From positions 22,511 to 43,059 of the forward strand of contig JAABYK010000331.1 of NCBI GenBank assembly GCA_011775825.1: DNA of 20,549 bases, given 5' to 3'. The DNA is from Candidatus Zhuqueibacterota bacterium (GTDB lineage Bacteria > Zhuqueibacterota > Zhuqueibacteria > Oceanimicrobiales > Oceanimicrobiaceae). The notes under the pieces are model-generated. The model was not told the DNA's origin, did not search any database, and saw nothing but the letters and a program-made list of their open reading frames with translations. Below, one piece after another: positions 8,453-15,849 of this stretch. The position numbers and the translations under genes are program-made. How positions within the stretch are numbered: position 1 is the first letter of the stretch; every line of letters starts with the position of its first letter.

Positions 8453-9061
8453 TCATCGATCTCTTAATAAACGGATCCCGCGGTAAAGCAAGTACATGGC
8501 GCCCATCTGAACGACATGATACAGATCGTTGTGGTTAAAATGCTCATGGAGGCCAAATCCACTCATTTGGATGCCAGCCGAAGCAAACGACACCAGAACA
8601 CCCGAGATGAGCCAGACGGCACTCCTGTTTCTTCTTTTGACATAAGCGTAAAATTGCAGCAAAATGACCCCGACCATGGATGGGACATAATCGTAAATCA
8701 CATAGCTGAAGTCGTCATGTGTGAGCATCCAGCCAGCATAAATCAGCAGCTTCATAGTCGTAAACAGCAGCAGCCAGCGGCGAAGGGGATGGTTAACCGA
8801 GGCAATGATGGTCCCCGCAAGCAGGAAGAAACTTGCAAAGCCAATTGCATACACCGTCCCCTTCCAAATAGCTGCTTTCGTGAAAGCGTTCAAATACAGC
8901 GCGAAACCATGGGACGTCCCCCCGAGCAGCGCGGCAAGAGCTGTGGCGACAAATCCAAAATTCCAGAGCTGTATCGAACGTTGGCGTTCTGTTTGATTTA
9001 GGCCGAAGAGGCGACCGGACAGCACTAAGATAACAAATGCAAGGAGGTAATCTGTTAGCAT
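8453..9061 (-). CDS. His-rich seven-helix membrane protein (DUF6962-like, unassigned)
   Basis: Integral membrane protein of about 202 residues with roughly seven hydrophobic helices. I do not know a proven function. Numbering from an upstream ATG at 9085 (8 residues earlier), notable features are GGTSHGF in helix 2 (Ser58, His59) and a cluster before the last helix, HEHFNHNDLYHVVQ, with His180, His182, His185, Asp187 and His190. A Ser/His in helix 2 plus His/Asp near the last helix recalls the CREST hydrolases (ceramidase, PAQR), but spacing differs, so this is only suggestive. I prefer the ATG at 9061 because CGGAG lies just before it, while the upstream ATG has no ribosome binding site. It stands alone, with no obvious operon partner. 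Confidence 0.8.
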   Translation of the reverse strand: MLTDYLLAFVILVLSGRLFGLNQTERQRSIQLWNFGFVATALAALLGGTSHGFALYLNAFTKAAIWKGTVYAIGFASFFLLAGTIIASVNHPLRRWLLLFTTMKLLIYAGWMLTHDDFSYVIYDYVPSMVGVILLQFYAYVKRRNRSAVWLISGVLVSFASAGIQMSGFGLHEHFNHNDLYHVVQMGAMYLLYRGIRLLRDR

Positions 9062-9252
9062 TGTGCTCCGTTCTGTAATTTGCATGATGCTTTGTACTGT
9101 TGAACGTTTAAGAATTTGAATTTCGACATTGTTTCGAATGCCTAACCCCTGAACTGAGTCAGGAGAACAGGTTTCGAGCTTCGGGCTTCGGATTTCCGGT
9201 TATCTTAGTTTCGAACGACTCGTTTACACCGCAGAGGTTCGTGATGGTTTAT

Positions 9253-9819
9253 TTAAGGCGTGAAAACCTCCTCAGCCTCTTTTTGAAATTCTTTCAACAG
9301 CGAAACGCCGGGCTCCCTATTCAGTCGGTTGGCAAAGACTTCGACAAGAGATTGGAAGTACCAACGTTGTTTCACTTTCGGCCGACTAAAGTGTGACCAC
9401 AGCTCTTCATCCATTTTAGCGTAATCGTCGCGGATGGACCGAATGTTATCGAGTTTGTCAGCAATCACGACCATCAAAACATCCTGTGAAGCAGTTTTGA
9501 GGGATTCGATAAACTGCCGCTTGCGATTCTCCCAAATGTCTTTCTTGTTGGGTTCTGATGCACCCTGAACCAATTTGGCCACCTGCTCGCCAAATTCGGT
9601 GCGTATTTGGTCTAGGGTTGCAGGTGTGTCCTCAACCGTATCGTGCAACACGCCGGCGACCACAATTTCCTCGCTACATCCACACTCGATCAGAATCTTT
9701 GCCACTCCGAGAGGATGGATGATGTACGGAATGTTGGTAGCTTTGCGAAATTGTCCTGAGTGGGCCTTGGCCGCAAATTCGATGGCTTTGAAAAGCATGT
9801 ACTTGTCCCGTCTCCTCAT
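9253..9819 (-). CDS. HD-domain protein, SpoT/MESH1-like hydrolase
   Basis: Single-domain HD hydrolase of about 188 residues, resembling the (p)ppGpp-hydrolysing half of RelA/SpoT and the small alarmone hydrolases. Visible motifs, numbered from the furthest upstream TTG at 9858: FAAKAHSGQFRK (27-39), YIIHPLGVA (His48), LHDTVEDT (His72, Asp73) and VIADKLDNIRSI (Asp134). These give the metal-binding H...HD...D set. There is no synthetase or TGS/ACT domain, so it would only degrade its substrate. Whether that is (p)ppGpp, NADPH or another nucleotide is not readable from sequence. Start choice is uncertain: ATG at 9819, or ATG at 9798, which leaves GAGGAGA about 13 nt upstream and still keeps the whole domain. 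No operon partner. Confidence 0.85.
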   Translation of the reverse strand: MRRRDKYMLFKAIEFAAKAHSGQFRKATNIPYIIHPLGVAKILIECGCSEEIVVAGVLHDTVEDTPATLDQIRTEFGEQVAKLVQGASEPNKKDIWENRKRQFIESLKTASQDVLMVVIADKLDNIRSIRDDYAKMDEELWSHFSRPKVKQRWYFQSLVEVFANRLNREPGVSLLKEFQKEAEEVFTP

Positions 9820-10258
9820 TTGCTGAGGCAATGTAATGAGATTGTTTTCAAATATCAAGGACTTGGGCAGGCGTTTGGTGTTGTTCTTTGGAACGGGCCA
9901 GCAATAGACGGAGGAGATGGTGGCAGAACACTTTTACTGAAAAGGTGTTTACCTAACTCCTTTGTTTCTTTTAAGCACGAGTCAGGCAAATGTTGGTATC
10001 ATCTGCAGTGCAACCCAATAGAAAAAGAAAATTGTTAAGAATATTGATTTAATCTTCACATGGCTAAGAAGAGTCAATTTGATAACCGATTAATGATATT
10101 AACAACGCAACATAATAACTTACAAACCTCCGATTCAGAAAGAAATATCCGACCGGAATAATTTGTTTTAGGATGTAATAGATATTTATAAGATTCTTCT
10201 CTTGCAATTTTCATCTTCTTGTTATAAATTAACCGGGTCAGGAAGTATTGGGTTTACG
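9820..10258. other. Divergent intergenic region between HD and CAP genes
   Basis: AT-rich divergent spacer. It must hold the promoters for the HD-domain gene (leftward) and the CAP-domain gene (rightward). A candidate for the latter is listed separately. A small bulged hairpin (AACACTTTT pairing with AAAAGGTGTT) lies near 9926-9948. I see no gene remnant on either strand. Confidence 0.5.
10163..10192 (+). promoter_or_regulatory. Possible promoter for the CAP-domain lipoprotein gene
   Basis: TTGTTT (10163-10168) and TATAAG (10187-10192) are separated by 18 bp, about 65 nt before the ATG at 10259. The -10 box is good and the -35 box poor. It is offered as a candidate only. Confidence 0.27.
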
Positions 10259-10915
10259 ATGACCAGACCAATCGTTGTAATTTCTTGTCTGTTAATCACC
10301 ATCTCATGCGGATCTAAGGGTACGCCCCCGAAGTACTTTACGCTTCCCCCCGGCGAACTTTCCAAACAAGTCGACCTTACAGCGCCAATAAGAGTGGATT
10401 CTGTTGATTTGTCACTGCTGGAGTGGGCGATATTCAGAGAAACAAATTATCAGCGCCGGAGACTCGGGTTAACGCCATTTAAATTTGAACTGCGATTGCG
10501 GCAGGCAGCCCTGTCACATACGCGAGAAATGGCAGAGTTAGGGTACTTTGATCACTTCTCTCCCATCTCAAGAAACAAGACCGTTAAGAAACGTCTGGAA
10601 CAAGAGGGTATAGAGAAAGGTGTCGGTGGGGAGAATTTAGCCATTCATCCCATCAACAAGAGGCAGGAGATCGTGTTCAGACAGGTTGCGCCGTTGGAGT
10701 CCTCGCCAAAGTATGCCTGGCGCAATGCCGGAACCAACTACACCTACGAAGAGTTTGCTGAGGATTTGGTTAAGCGTTGGCTCAATAGTCCGCCTCATCG
10801 AAGAAACATAATAAATCGCAATTTCAAATATATGGGTGTGGCCTGCGTTCAACCAGAGTTACAGGAAAGCGAAGTTCTGTACGTCACCCAAAATTTTTCC
10901 TCCAAGAATTATTAA
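10259..10915 (+). CDS. CAP/SCP-domain lipoprotein
   Basis: Exported protein of 218 residues with a cysteine-rich secretory protein (CAP/SCP/PR1) domain. The open frame begins at 10202, but I start at the ATG at 10259 because it gives MTRPIVVISCLLITISC, a lipoprotein-like signal peptide with the candidate lipid-modified Cys17, although position -3 (Thr) is not ideal. The CAP domain (about residues 50-215) shows INYQR-like helix 1 (ETNYQRRRLGL), LRQAALSHTREMAELGYFDH with the family His residues, GGENLA, and WLNSPPHRRNIINRNFKYMG, the classic CAP3/CAP4 region. Bacterial CAP proteins are poorly characterised; binding of lipid or wall material has been proposed. A longer-than-usual insertion (about residues 128-165) separates GGENLA from the SPPHR motif. 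It is convergent with the lipase maturation factor-like gene. Confidence 0.9.
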   Translation: MTRPIVVISCLLITISCGSKGTPPKYFTLPPGELSKQVDLTAPIRVDSVDLSLLEWAIFRETNYQRRRLGLTPFKFELRLRQAALSHTREMAELGYFDHFSPISRNKTVKKRLEQEGIEKGVGGENLAIHPINKRQEIVFRQVAPLESSPKYAWRNAGTNYTYEEFAEDLVKRWLNSPPHRRNIINRNFKYMGVACVQPELQESEVLYVTQNFSSKNY

Positions 10916-10973
10916 ACTTCGTTCTTGCCTAACAAACATGCTTCCACACATCAGAGTAAGGGGGCTGACTCAA

Positions 10974-12554
10974 TTATTGCTCCGGGTTCTGTCGAATTGA
11001 AATGACCGGACAATACAGACCTTTGAATTTGCGTTCCCACCACGTGTGGTGTGCCGCCTTTTTCTCCGGATTTGTAAAATGATACTCGTAAAACGACGCA
11101 CGAATATAGCGAGGCGGTGCATCCGGAAACGGATTTTCCGCCAGCAAGTTCAGTACGGATTCCGAACTTTGTAGTATTCGTACCAGAAAATTGACGAACC
11201 AGGCATTCTGGTTGTAGCTCCGTAAAGCGGCGAACCACATTTGCCAGTCGAGGCGCGGTTGGTGCGGGGCCACCCAAAGGGGCGGTCGACTCAGATCCCC
11301 CGGCTTCCATTTGAATTCATACGGTAACCAGGTTTCTTGATCGTTGCTGCCCTCCACGATAATTTCGTTTCTCACGGTTGTCATGACCGCAAACAGGCCG
11401 TAGCTGTTCAACGTTCTCAGCGGACGAATCGAAGCCAGTAGTTTGTTAAAGGGCTGCGGCGGATTGCCCTGGAAGAAGCCGGTGTTGAAGATCTGCAAGC
11501 CGTATATGAAAAAAAGGGCCCAGGCGAGTATCGTCACTAGCCACCTCTTTGGTTGCACAAACCCCTTGGCAATTATGTCACGTTTTTGCTCTCCTGGAAG
11601 GCGTAGTTTTTGCTGGAGATGTCGGTTGAAAAATTGGTCATCGAGGAGCAAAAGCGAGAGATTGATGGTGAGCAAGTTGAAAAAGCAGTAGTTGCCTGTT
11701 AATATAATGAGTATTTGGAACCCGATAAGAATGCCGGCACTCCCATGTCGCCATTTTCGTGGACTGAAGATTAAAAAAGCCACGACTAATTCAATAACAA
11801 ACATGATTGCCACAGAAACTTTCCCGAAAACTTCGGGCAATTGGTGTGCATACCATCCAATCCAGGTTGGCAGCGGTTGGGTTTCGTAATGAAAATTGAG
11901 GGCGGTCAAGTTGCGCCAGGTGGGATCGCCGCTCATCAGTTTCACCAGTCCTGATTGAAGCATCAGTTTGAACAGCAGCACGCGAAGCAGCCACAATGCT
12001 AACACGGACGGTTGGGATTTATTGGATAACCTTGGCCAGAGGCCCTTTGGTGCAAAGAATATAGCTAAAAAGCCCGTCTCCAAAAGCAGCACATCCCACT
12101 GAAAACTGAGAAAATTCTGACCGATCACCACAAGCGATAAGTAAAGAAGCCAAAGCAACAACAACGATAACCGGGGCAAGAACCCGACTATCAGCAGAAT
12201 CGAGGACAGGACACCTCCGCCACAAAGCACGTCCAGAAAGGCATCGCTTGGATTGAACCAGAAAAGCGAAGGGACAAGCCAGTAGCGTTTCAGCCCGATC
12301 TGGCTTTTGACGGCATCCAGAAATCGCTGCGCCGGTAAGATGCCCTCACTGCCGATGAGGCCGTCTACTTGGCTCCAGAGCGACAGAAATGCGATTAAAT
12401 AGATCATGCCGAGAAATCTCAGAAACAGCCAGCGTATGAGGCTGTATGAGACGTATTTGGGTTCAACCGCCGAACCATATCTTCTGAGTGCAGGACCTGC
12501 GTAATCGGAGATCAACCGCTTGAAATATTTACCACGAATTGCAGTCAAATCCAT
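10974..12554 (-). CDS. Lipase maturation factor (LMF1)-family membrane protein
   Basis: Polytopic membrane protein of 526 residues, the usual size for bacterial members of the LMF family. The N-terminal two thirds carry about eight to nine helices. Diagnostic segments are SFQWDVLLLETGFLAIFFAP and, in the C-terminal soluble part, NSYGLFAVMTTVRNEIIVEG, PHQPRLDWQMWFAAL, ENPFPDAPPRYIRASFYEY and a terminal WW-containing stretch. Vertebrate LMF1 sits in the endoplasmic reticulum and helps lipoprotein lipase fold; the bacterial role is unknown, perhaps assistance to exported enzymes. The ATG at 12554 has no visible Shine-Dalgarno sequence. The gene is divergent from the NTF2-like lipoprotein gene and convergent with the CAP gene, so it is probably monocistronic. 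Confidence 0.93.
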   Translation of the reverse strand: MDLTAIRGKYFKRLISDYAGPALRRYGSAVEPKYVSYSLIRWLFLRFLGMIYLIAFLSLWSQVDGLIGSEGILPAQRFLDAVKSQIGLKRYWLVPSLFWFNPSDAFLDVLCGGGVLSSILLIVGFLPRLSLLLLWLLYLSLVVIGQNFLSFQWDVLLLETGFLAIFFAPKGLWPRLSNKSQPSVLALWLLRVLLFKLMLQSGLVKLMSGDPTWRNLTALNFHYETQPLPTWIGWYAHQLPEVFGKVSVAIMFVIELVVAFLIFSPRKWRHGSAGILIGFQILIILTGNYCFFNLLTINLSLLLLDDQFFNRHLQQKLRLPGEQKRDIIAKGFVQPKRWLVTILAWALFFIYGLQIFNTGFFQGNPPQPFNKLLASIRPLRTLNSYGLFAVMTTVRNEIIVEGSNDQETWLPYEFKWKPGDLSRPPLWVAPHQPRLDWQMWFAALRSYNQNAWFVNFLVRILQSSESVLNLLAENPFPDAPPRYIRASFYEYHFTNPEKKAAHHTWWERKFKGLYCPVISIRQNPEQ

Positions 12555-12702
12555 CTTTTACTTGTGTGCAGAAGTTAGAAGCAGAATTTATGAATTTGAG
12601 TTGCGCATTTCAAGCATTCCCGTTGTGCAATTTATTGGTTGATTTGCTGAACTTTTGGCCTTAAATTCATTCAACTCGTTAACAAACAATGGAATCATTC
12701 GT

Positions 12703-13170
12703 ATGCGATATTTCAGAGTGGGTTATTTCGTGTCAGCATGGTTTGTTCTCGGCTGTTTTCAAAACAATGCGCCCGATCCGGAGATCGTTAGGCAAACGGT
12801 GGAGACGGTTCTGAGCAAGCAGGTAACGGCTTGGAATGATGGTGACCTGGAAGGCTTTATGGCCGGTTACTGGCATTCGGATTCTCTGAGATTTGTATCC
12901 GGTGGGAATGTTTCTTACGGCTGGCAGACATCCCTTGAACATTATGAGAGAGGTTACCCCGATAAAGCCGCGATGGGCACACTCCGGTTCGGGGAAACCG
13001 ACATCGATGTGTTGTCGCAGGATGCGGCCCTGGTTTTTGGGAAATGGCTACTGACCAAGGAGAACGACCAGCCCTGGGGATATTTCACGTTGTTGTTTTG
13101 CAAAACCGATGAGGGCTGGCGAATTGTCCACGATCACACTTCATCGGCAAAGCTTGAGGAAGAAAATTAG
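12703..13170 (+). CDS. NTF2-like (DUF4440/SnoaL type) lipoprotein
   Basis: Small exported lipoprotein of 155 residues. I start at the ATG at 12703, not at the upstream start 48 nt earlier, because this gives a signal peptide MRYFRVGYFVSAWFVLGC with a lipobox VLGC. The mature part is one NTF2-like cone fold: helix with AWNDGDLEGFMAGYW (the conserved D-x-x-x-F/Y stretch), strand FVSGG, helix around HYERGYP, and C-terminal strands including YFTLLFCKTDEGWRIVHDHTS, where GWRIVHDHTS is the DUF4440 signature. Such domains bind small ligands or act as enzymes, and substrate cannot be predicted. It lies 9 nt before the repeat lipoprotein gene, and the AGGAGG of the next gene overlaps its stop, so the two are almost surely co-translated. 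Confidence 0.88.
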   Translation: MRYFRVGYFVSAWFVLGCFQNNAPDPEIVRQTVETVLSKQVTAWNDGDLEGFMAGYWHSDSLRFVSGGNVSYGWQTSLEHYERGYPDKAAMGTLRFGETDIDVLSQDAALVFGKWLLTKENDQPWGYFTLLFCKTDEGWRIVHDHTSSAKLEEEN

Positions 13171-13179
13171 GAGGTTAGA

Positions 13180-13851
13180 ATGAAAAGAAGAATTTACGTC
13201 GCAGGTTTGGTTTCAAGTGTGCTGCTAATGCTTACATCTTGCAATCTAAGTATCAACAAGACCGTACGTGTGCGAGATGGAGAGACACGAAACAGCGGCA
13301 TCAACACCGTGAACGGAGGCATCATTATTGGCGACAACTGCGAGGTCCGGGGAGATTGCCATTCCGTCAACGGTAAGATAGACGTGGGCCGCAATTCCAA
13401 AGTGGAGGAGCTGCAAACAGTCAACGGCGGCATCCGCATCGATGAAGGCTCCATGGTCTACGGCAGTCTCGAGTCCGTCAACGGATCCGTCACCTGCGAT
13501 GCGGGTGTGACGGTGGAAGACGAAATCAACACCATCAACGGGAAAATCAGACTGTACAACACCCGAGTCGAGGAAAACATCACGACCATTAACGGTGACA
13601 TCTCACTAAAAGAAAAGTCCGTGGTTGTCGGAGACATCATCATCAAAGACAGCAAAGGCACATCCGGGGACCGCCGTCGTTTGAGAATCACCCTGGAGGG
13701 CGAGTCTGTGGTTGAAGGCGACATCATGGTGAAGGAAGCGGACATCGACGTCGAGGTCATTCTTTCGGGTGATAGCAAGGTTATGGGACGCATCGAAAAC
13801 GCCGAGGTCATCGAGGAAGAGACGAATTCTGGGACGGAGGACGGGATTTGA
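13180..13851 (+). CDS. Lipoprotein with six V/I-N-G repeats, predicted beta-solenoid
   Basis: Exported lipoprotein of 223 residues. The signal peptide ends in a canonical lipobox LTSC (Cys21). From about residue 36 to 150 there are six repeats of 18-19 residues, each centred on (S/T)-(V/I)-N-G-x-(I/V), with the Asn at 45, 64, 82, 101, 120 and 138. The spacing and alternating hydrophobic pattern imply a right-handed beta-helix, as in bactofilins and polymer-forming proteins, but here placed outside the cytoplasm. A positively charged break (about 160-169) and two more VxGDI-type turns follow, then an acidic tail. A strong AGGAGG sits 6-7 nt before the ATG. Operon with the NTF2-like lipoprotein. 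Role unknown; possibly a structural or binding partner at the membrane. Confidence 0.85.
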   Translation: MKRRIYVAGLVSSVLLMLTSCNLSINKTVRVRDGETRNSGINTVNGGIIIGDNCEVRGDCHSVNGKIDVGRNSKVEELQTVNGGIRIDEGSMVYGSLESVNGSVTCDAGVTVEDEINTINGKIRLYNTRVEENITTINGDISLKEKSVVVGDIIIKDSKGTSGDRRRLRITLEGESVVEGDIMVKEADIDVEVILSGDSKVMGRIENAEVIEEETNSGTEDGI

Positions 13852-14037
13852 TGGGGGTGAACTGCAAGTGCTTCTCAACTTGATCGATTAGGTCGGACAA
13901 AATCACCGACGAAAACCAATTTTCCTGTGATGTAGCTTTGACTTCTCCAATATCCGAAACTAGAGAGTTTTATTGTTTTTTGGATGAACAAGAATGTCAG
14001 ACTGGTTGTTTAGGCCAATCATTTCCAGGAAAGTTAT

Positions 14038-14798
14038 TTGAAGCAGACGACTCATACAACATTCGAATCGATTGAGAGAATCCTAGATACACCACCGCGA
14101 ATAGCTTCATTCATCGTCGGGGGAACAGCGTTGGCGTATTTGGTAGGTTGGCTTTACGCAAAAGCCTATTTTGAAGTGTTTGGCGCGACTTGGCTTCTGA
14201 CGCAGTTAACGACCCGCTCCTTATTAGGCCATAGTCTAGCCCCTATCGCGCTCTCTTTTTGTTTCTTTGTTATCTGGTAACGCTCGATTTGGAAGAAAAA
14301 GAACAATCCATCGTATGGATGAGGGCAATGGTAAGATATGGTAAAGTCATAATACTATTTTTTATTTTACTTCAGATTATATTTGAGTCGCTTAAGCATA
14401 GAACAGCATACATTATTCTTTCATATATTTTTGCAATCATAATGACACTTTACGCTGCATCTTCATTCGGTTTATTAGTAGTGGAAATGAGGAAACCGAA
14501 ATTCAAGTGGAATTTGTCAACTACATATTTGACTTATGGTATTTTACTCCCAGGTTTTTACTTAGCTCCATCAAATATGGGTAAGGCATCAGGGTTTGCC
14601 CATATTAATCCCTCCAGCTCAAAGTTACCGATCGTTCTACTAAAAGATAGTAAAGAGAAGTATAGATTATTACAGCACAATGCGGTGAATGACACCTATT
14701 ACATTTTTGAGCCTGAAAAAACACAGGATTATCCACGAATACATTTAGTAGATAAAAGCCAGATCAAATCAATCAAGAAAAAGAAAACAGGCACATAA
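14038..14798 (+). pseudogene. Split membrane protein gene, probable frameshift near 14256-14277
   Basis: Two overlapping frames seem to be halves of one unrecognised membrane protein. The first (14038-14280, TTG start, AGGAAAG upstream, 80 residues) has a soluble N-terminus and helices IASFIVGGTALAYLVGWLYA and LAPIALSFCFFVIW, then stops. The second (14259-14798, one base back in frame) continues inside a hydrophobic segment, LFLCYLVTLDLEEKEQ, then has about three more helices and a C-terminal domain ending in a Lys-rich tail (KSIKKKKTGT). The second frame has no good start codon or ribosome binding site of its own, and its opening helix completes the helix truncated in the first. A one-base loss in the T-rich run at 14256-14268 would explain this. 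The 3' half is markedly more AT-rich than its neighbours. It could also be two real overlapping genes or a sequencing error. Confidence 0.6.
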
Positions 14799-14806
14799 GG
14801 ACTCTT

Positions 14807-14908
14807 CTTCCCAGCAGGATGTTTTTCGATTTTGAAGCGCTTTCAAAGTCCTTGATTGGCTGCCGCTCAACCTTCTGAAATCATGACATCACTGAGCATG
14901 CTGGGAAG
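14807..14908. repeat. 10-bp inverted repeat in the convergent spacer
   Basis: CTTCCCAGCA (14807-14816) and its exact complement TGCTGGGAAG (14899-14908) flank 82 nt between the split membrane gene and the convergent LEA-type gene. The long loop makes a terminator unlikely. It may mark an old small palindromic element. Confidence 0.3.
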
Positions 14909-14939
14909 CGACAGAAAGAGATTTGCAAAGACCAAATGC

Positions 14940-15809
14940 TCACCGAACCAAACTCACCTGCCCCGAACGCTCAAAAGGCAACGTCACTTGTTTGAGAAGG
15001 GGGATGGAAGAACTCAAGTCGAGTTCGCCTTCAAAGTGATAATCCAAAGGACGGCTGTCTTTGAGCAGTTGGTAGGCCGACTGCCCGATTTGCAAGAAAT
15101 TTAGGGAGATGGGAATGGAGATCAGACCTGCGTCATTGGCGGCAATTTCAGTATCGCGGTTAAGACTGCTTGTCACCCACTCTTTGTTGTTGATCTTAAG
15201 ACCGTAGTCCATTTTTTGCAAAACAAAGGCAAATGTGTTGGGATTTTCAAGTTGAACGTTTAACGTCAAGTCGGTGCCTGTCAGGCCGAGGCTTTCAATG
15301 TTTAGAGACTCCACTCGCAGATTCGGAAGTTTCAACAATGGCAGCGACCCTGACTTGCTGACCGGAACTCTCTTTCGGCCTAATAACGGCAAGTCAAATG
15401 ACAGGCCGCACCGCAGCTCATATTGGGTGCTGTCCCGGTTCTTCAGGCTCTTAAACGTCTGATAGACGTCCGAGAAATTAAATGTCACTGGAATTTCGAC
15501 GGTGCTTTCGCTTTCGGACAAGATTTCCAACCCGTGTTCCTGATTGCCTGTGACAAACGACTGCTCGTTCAGGAGAAAATCGTAATCGAGTCCGGCCAAT
15601 TTAATGGCAAGCGGATTCGGGTTGGTGATCTTTAAATCAAAGAGCAGCGTGATGGACTCGAAAGAAAGTTTGTGCAACTTAGGATTGCCGAAGGAAACTG
15701 TCGGCTTTTTAAAGGTGTTTTTAACCATTTCGCCGACGGAGCCGCATGCAATCACCAGGTTGATGAGGCCTAATAAAAACAAATGGGGTATCAGCCAGGA
15801 TTTGGACAC
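14940..15809 (-). CDS. LEA14/WHy-type (LEA type 2) lipoprotein
   Basis: Exported lipoprotein of 289 residues. A GTG start at 15807-15809 is supported by a strong AGGAGGAAGGA just before it. The signal peptide ends at a lipobox VIAC (Cys22). The mature part holds two water stress and hypersensitive response (WHy/LEA14) domains, about residues 36-150 and 160-280, each with the NPN motif (NPNPLAIKL and NPNTFAFVL) in the expected position and an ISIPISLNF/VEIPVTFNF strand. These beta-sandwich domains resemble fibronectin folds; in plants they respond to desiccation, while in bacteria the role is unclear. It lies 40 nt after the alpha/beta hydrolase gene on the same strand, so it is probably the last gene of a three-gene operon with the hydrolase and quinone oxidoreductase. 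Confidence 0.88.
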   Translation of the reverse strand: MSKSWLIPHLFLLGLINLVIACGSVGEMVKNTFKKPTVSFGNPKLHKLSFESITLLFDLKITNPNPLAIKLAGLDYDFLLNEQSFVTGNQEHGLEILSESESTVEIPVTFNFSDVYQTFKSLKNRDSTQYELRCGLSFDLPLLGRKRVPVSKSGSLPLLKLPNLRVESLNIESLGLTGTDLTLNVQLENPNTFAFVLQKMDYGLKINNKEWVTSSLNRDTEIAANDAGLISIPISLNFLQIGQSAYQLLKDSRPLDYHFEGELDLSSSIPLLKQVTLPFERSGQVSLVR

Positions 15810-15849
15810 TTCCTTCCTCCTCTCCGTGAGCTAAAACGGGAACCGATTT

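Noticed and set aside
8516..9001. 161-codon plus-strand open frame opposite the seven-helix protein gene
   Set aside because: The minus-strand frame has coherent helices and conserved-looking His motifs; the plus-strand product has none.
13312..13610. Regularly spaced similar short words resembling a CRISPR or tandem repeat array
   Set aside because: Spacing of 54-57 nt follows codons; the words encode the V/I-N-G protein repeat and are not identical at DNA level.
14250..14281. Programmed -1 ribosomal frameshift
   Set aside because: The frame relationship fits, but no X-XXY-YYZ slippery heptamer is in phase (T TTT TGT fails in the second codon) and no strong downstream stem was found.
14856..15104. 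82-codon plus-strand open frame overlapping the LEA-type gene
   Set aside because: Mostly antisense to a well-supported lipoprotein gene; no domain.
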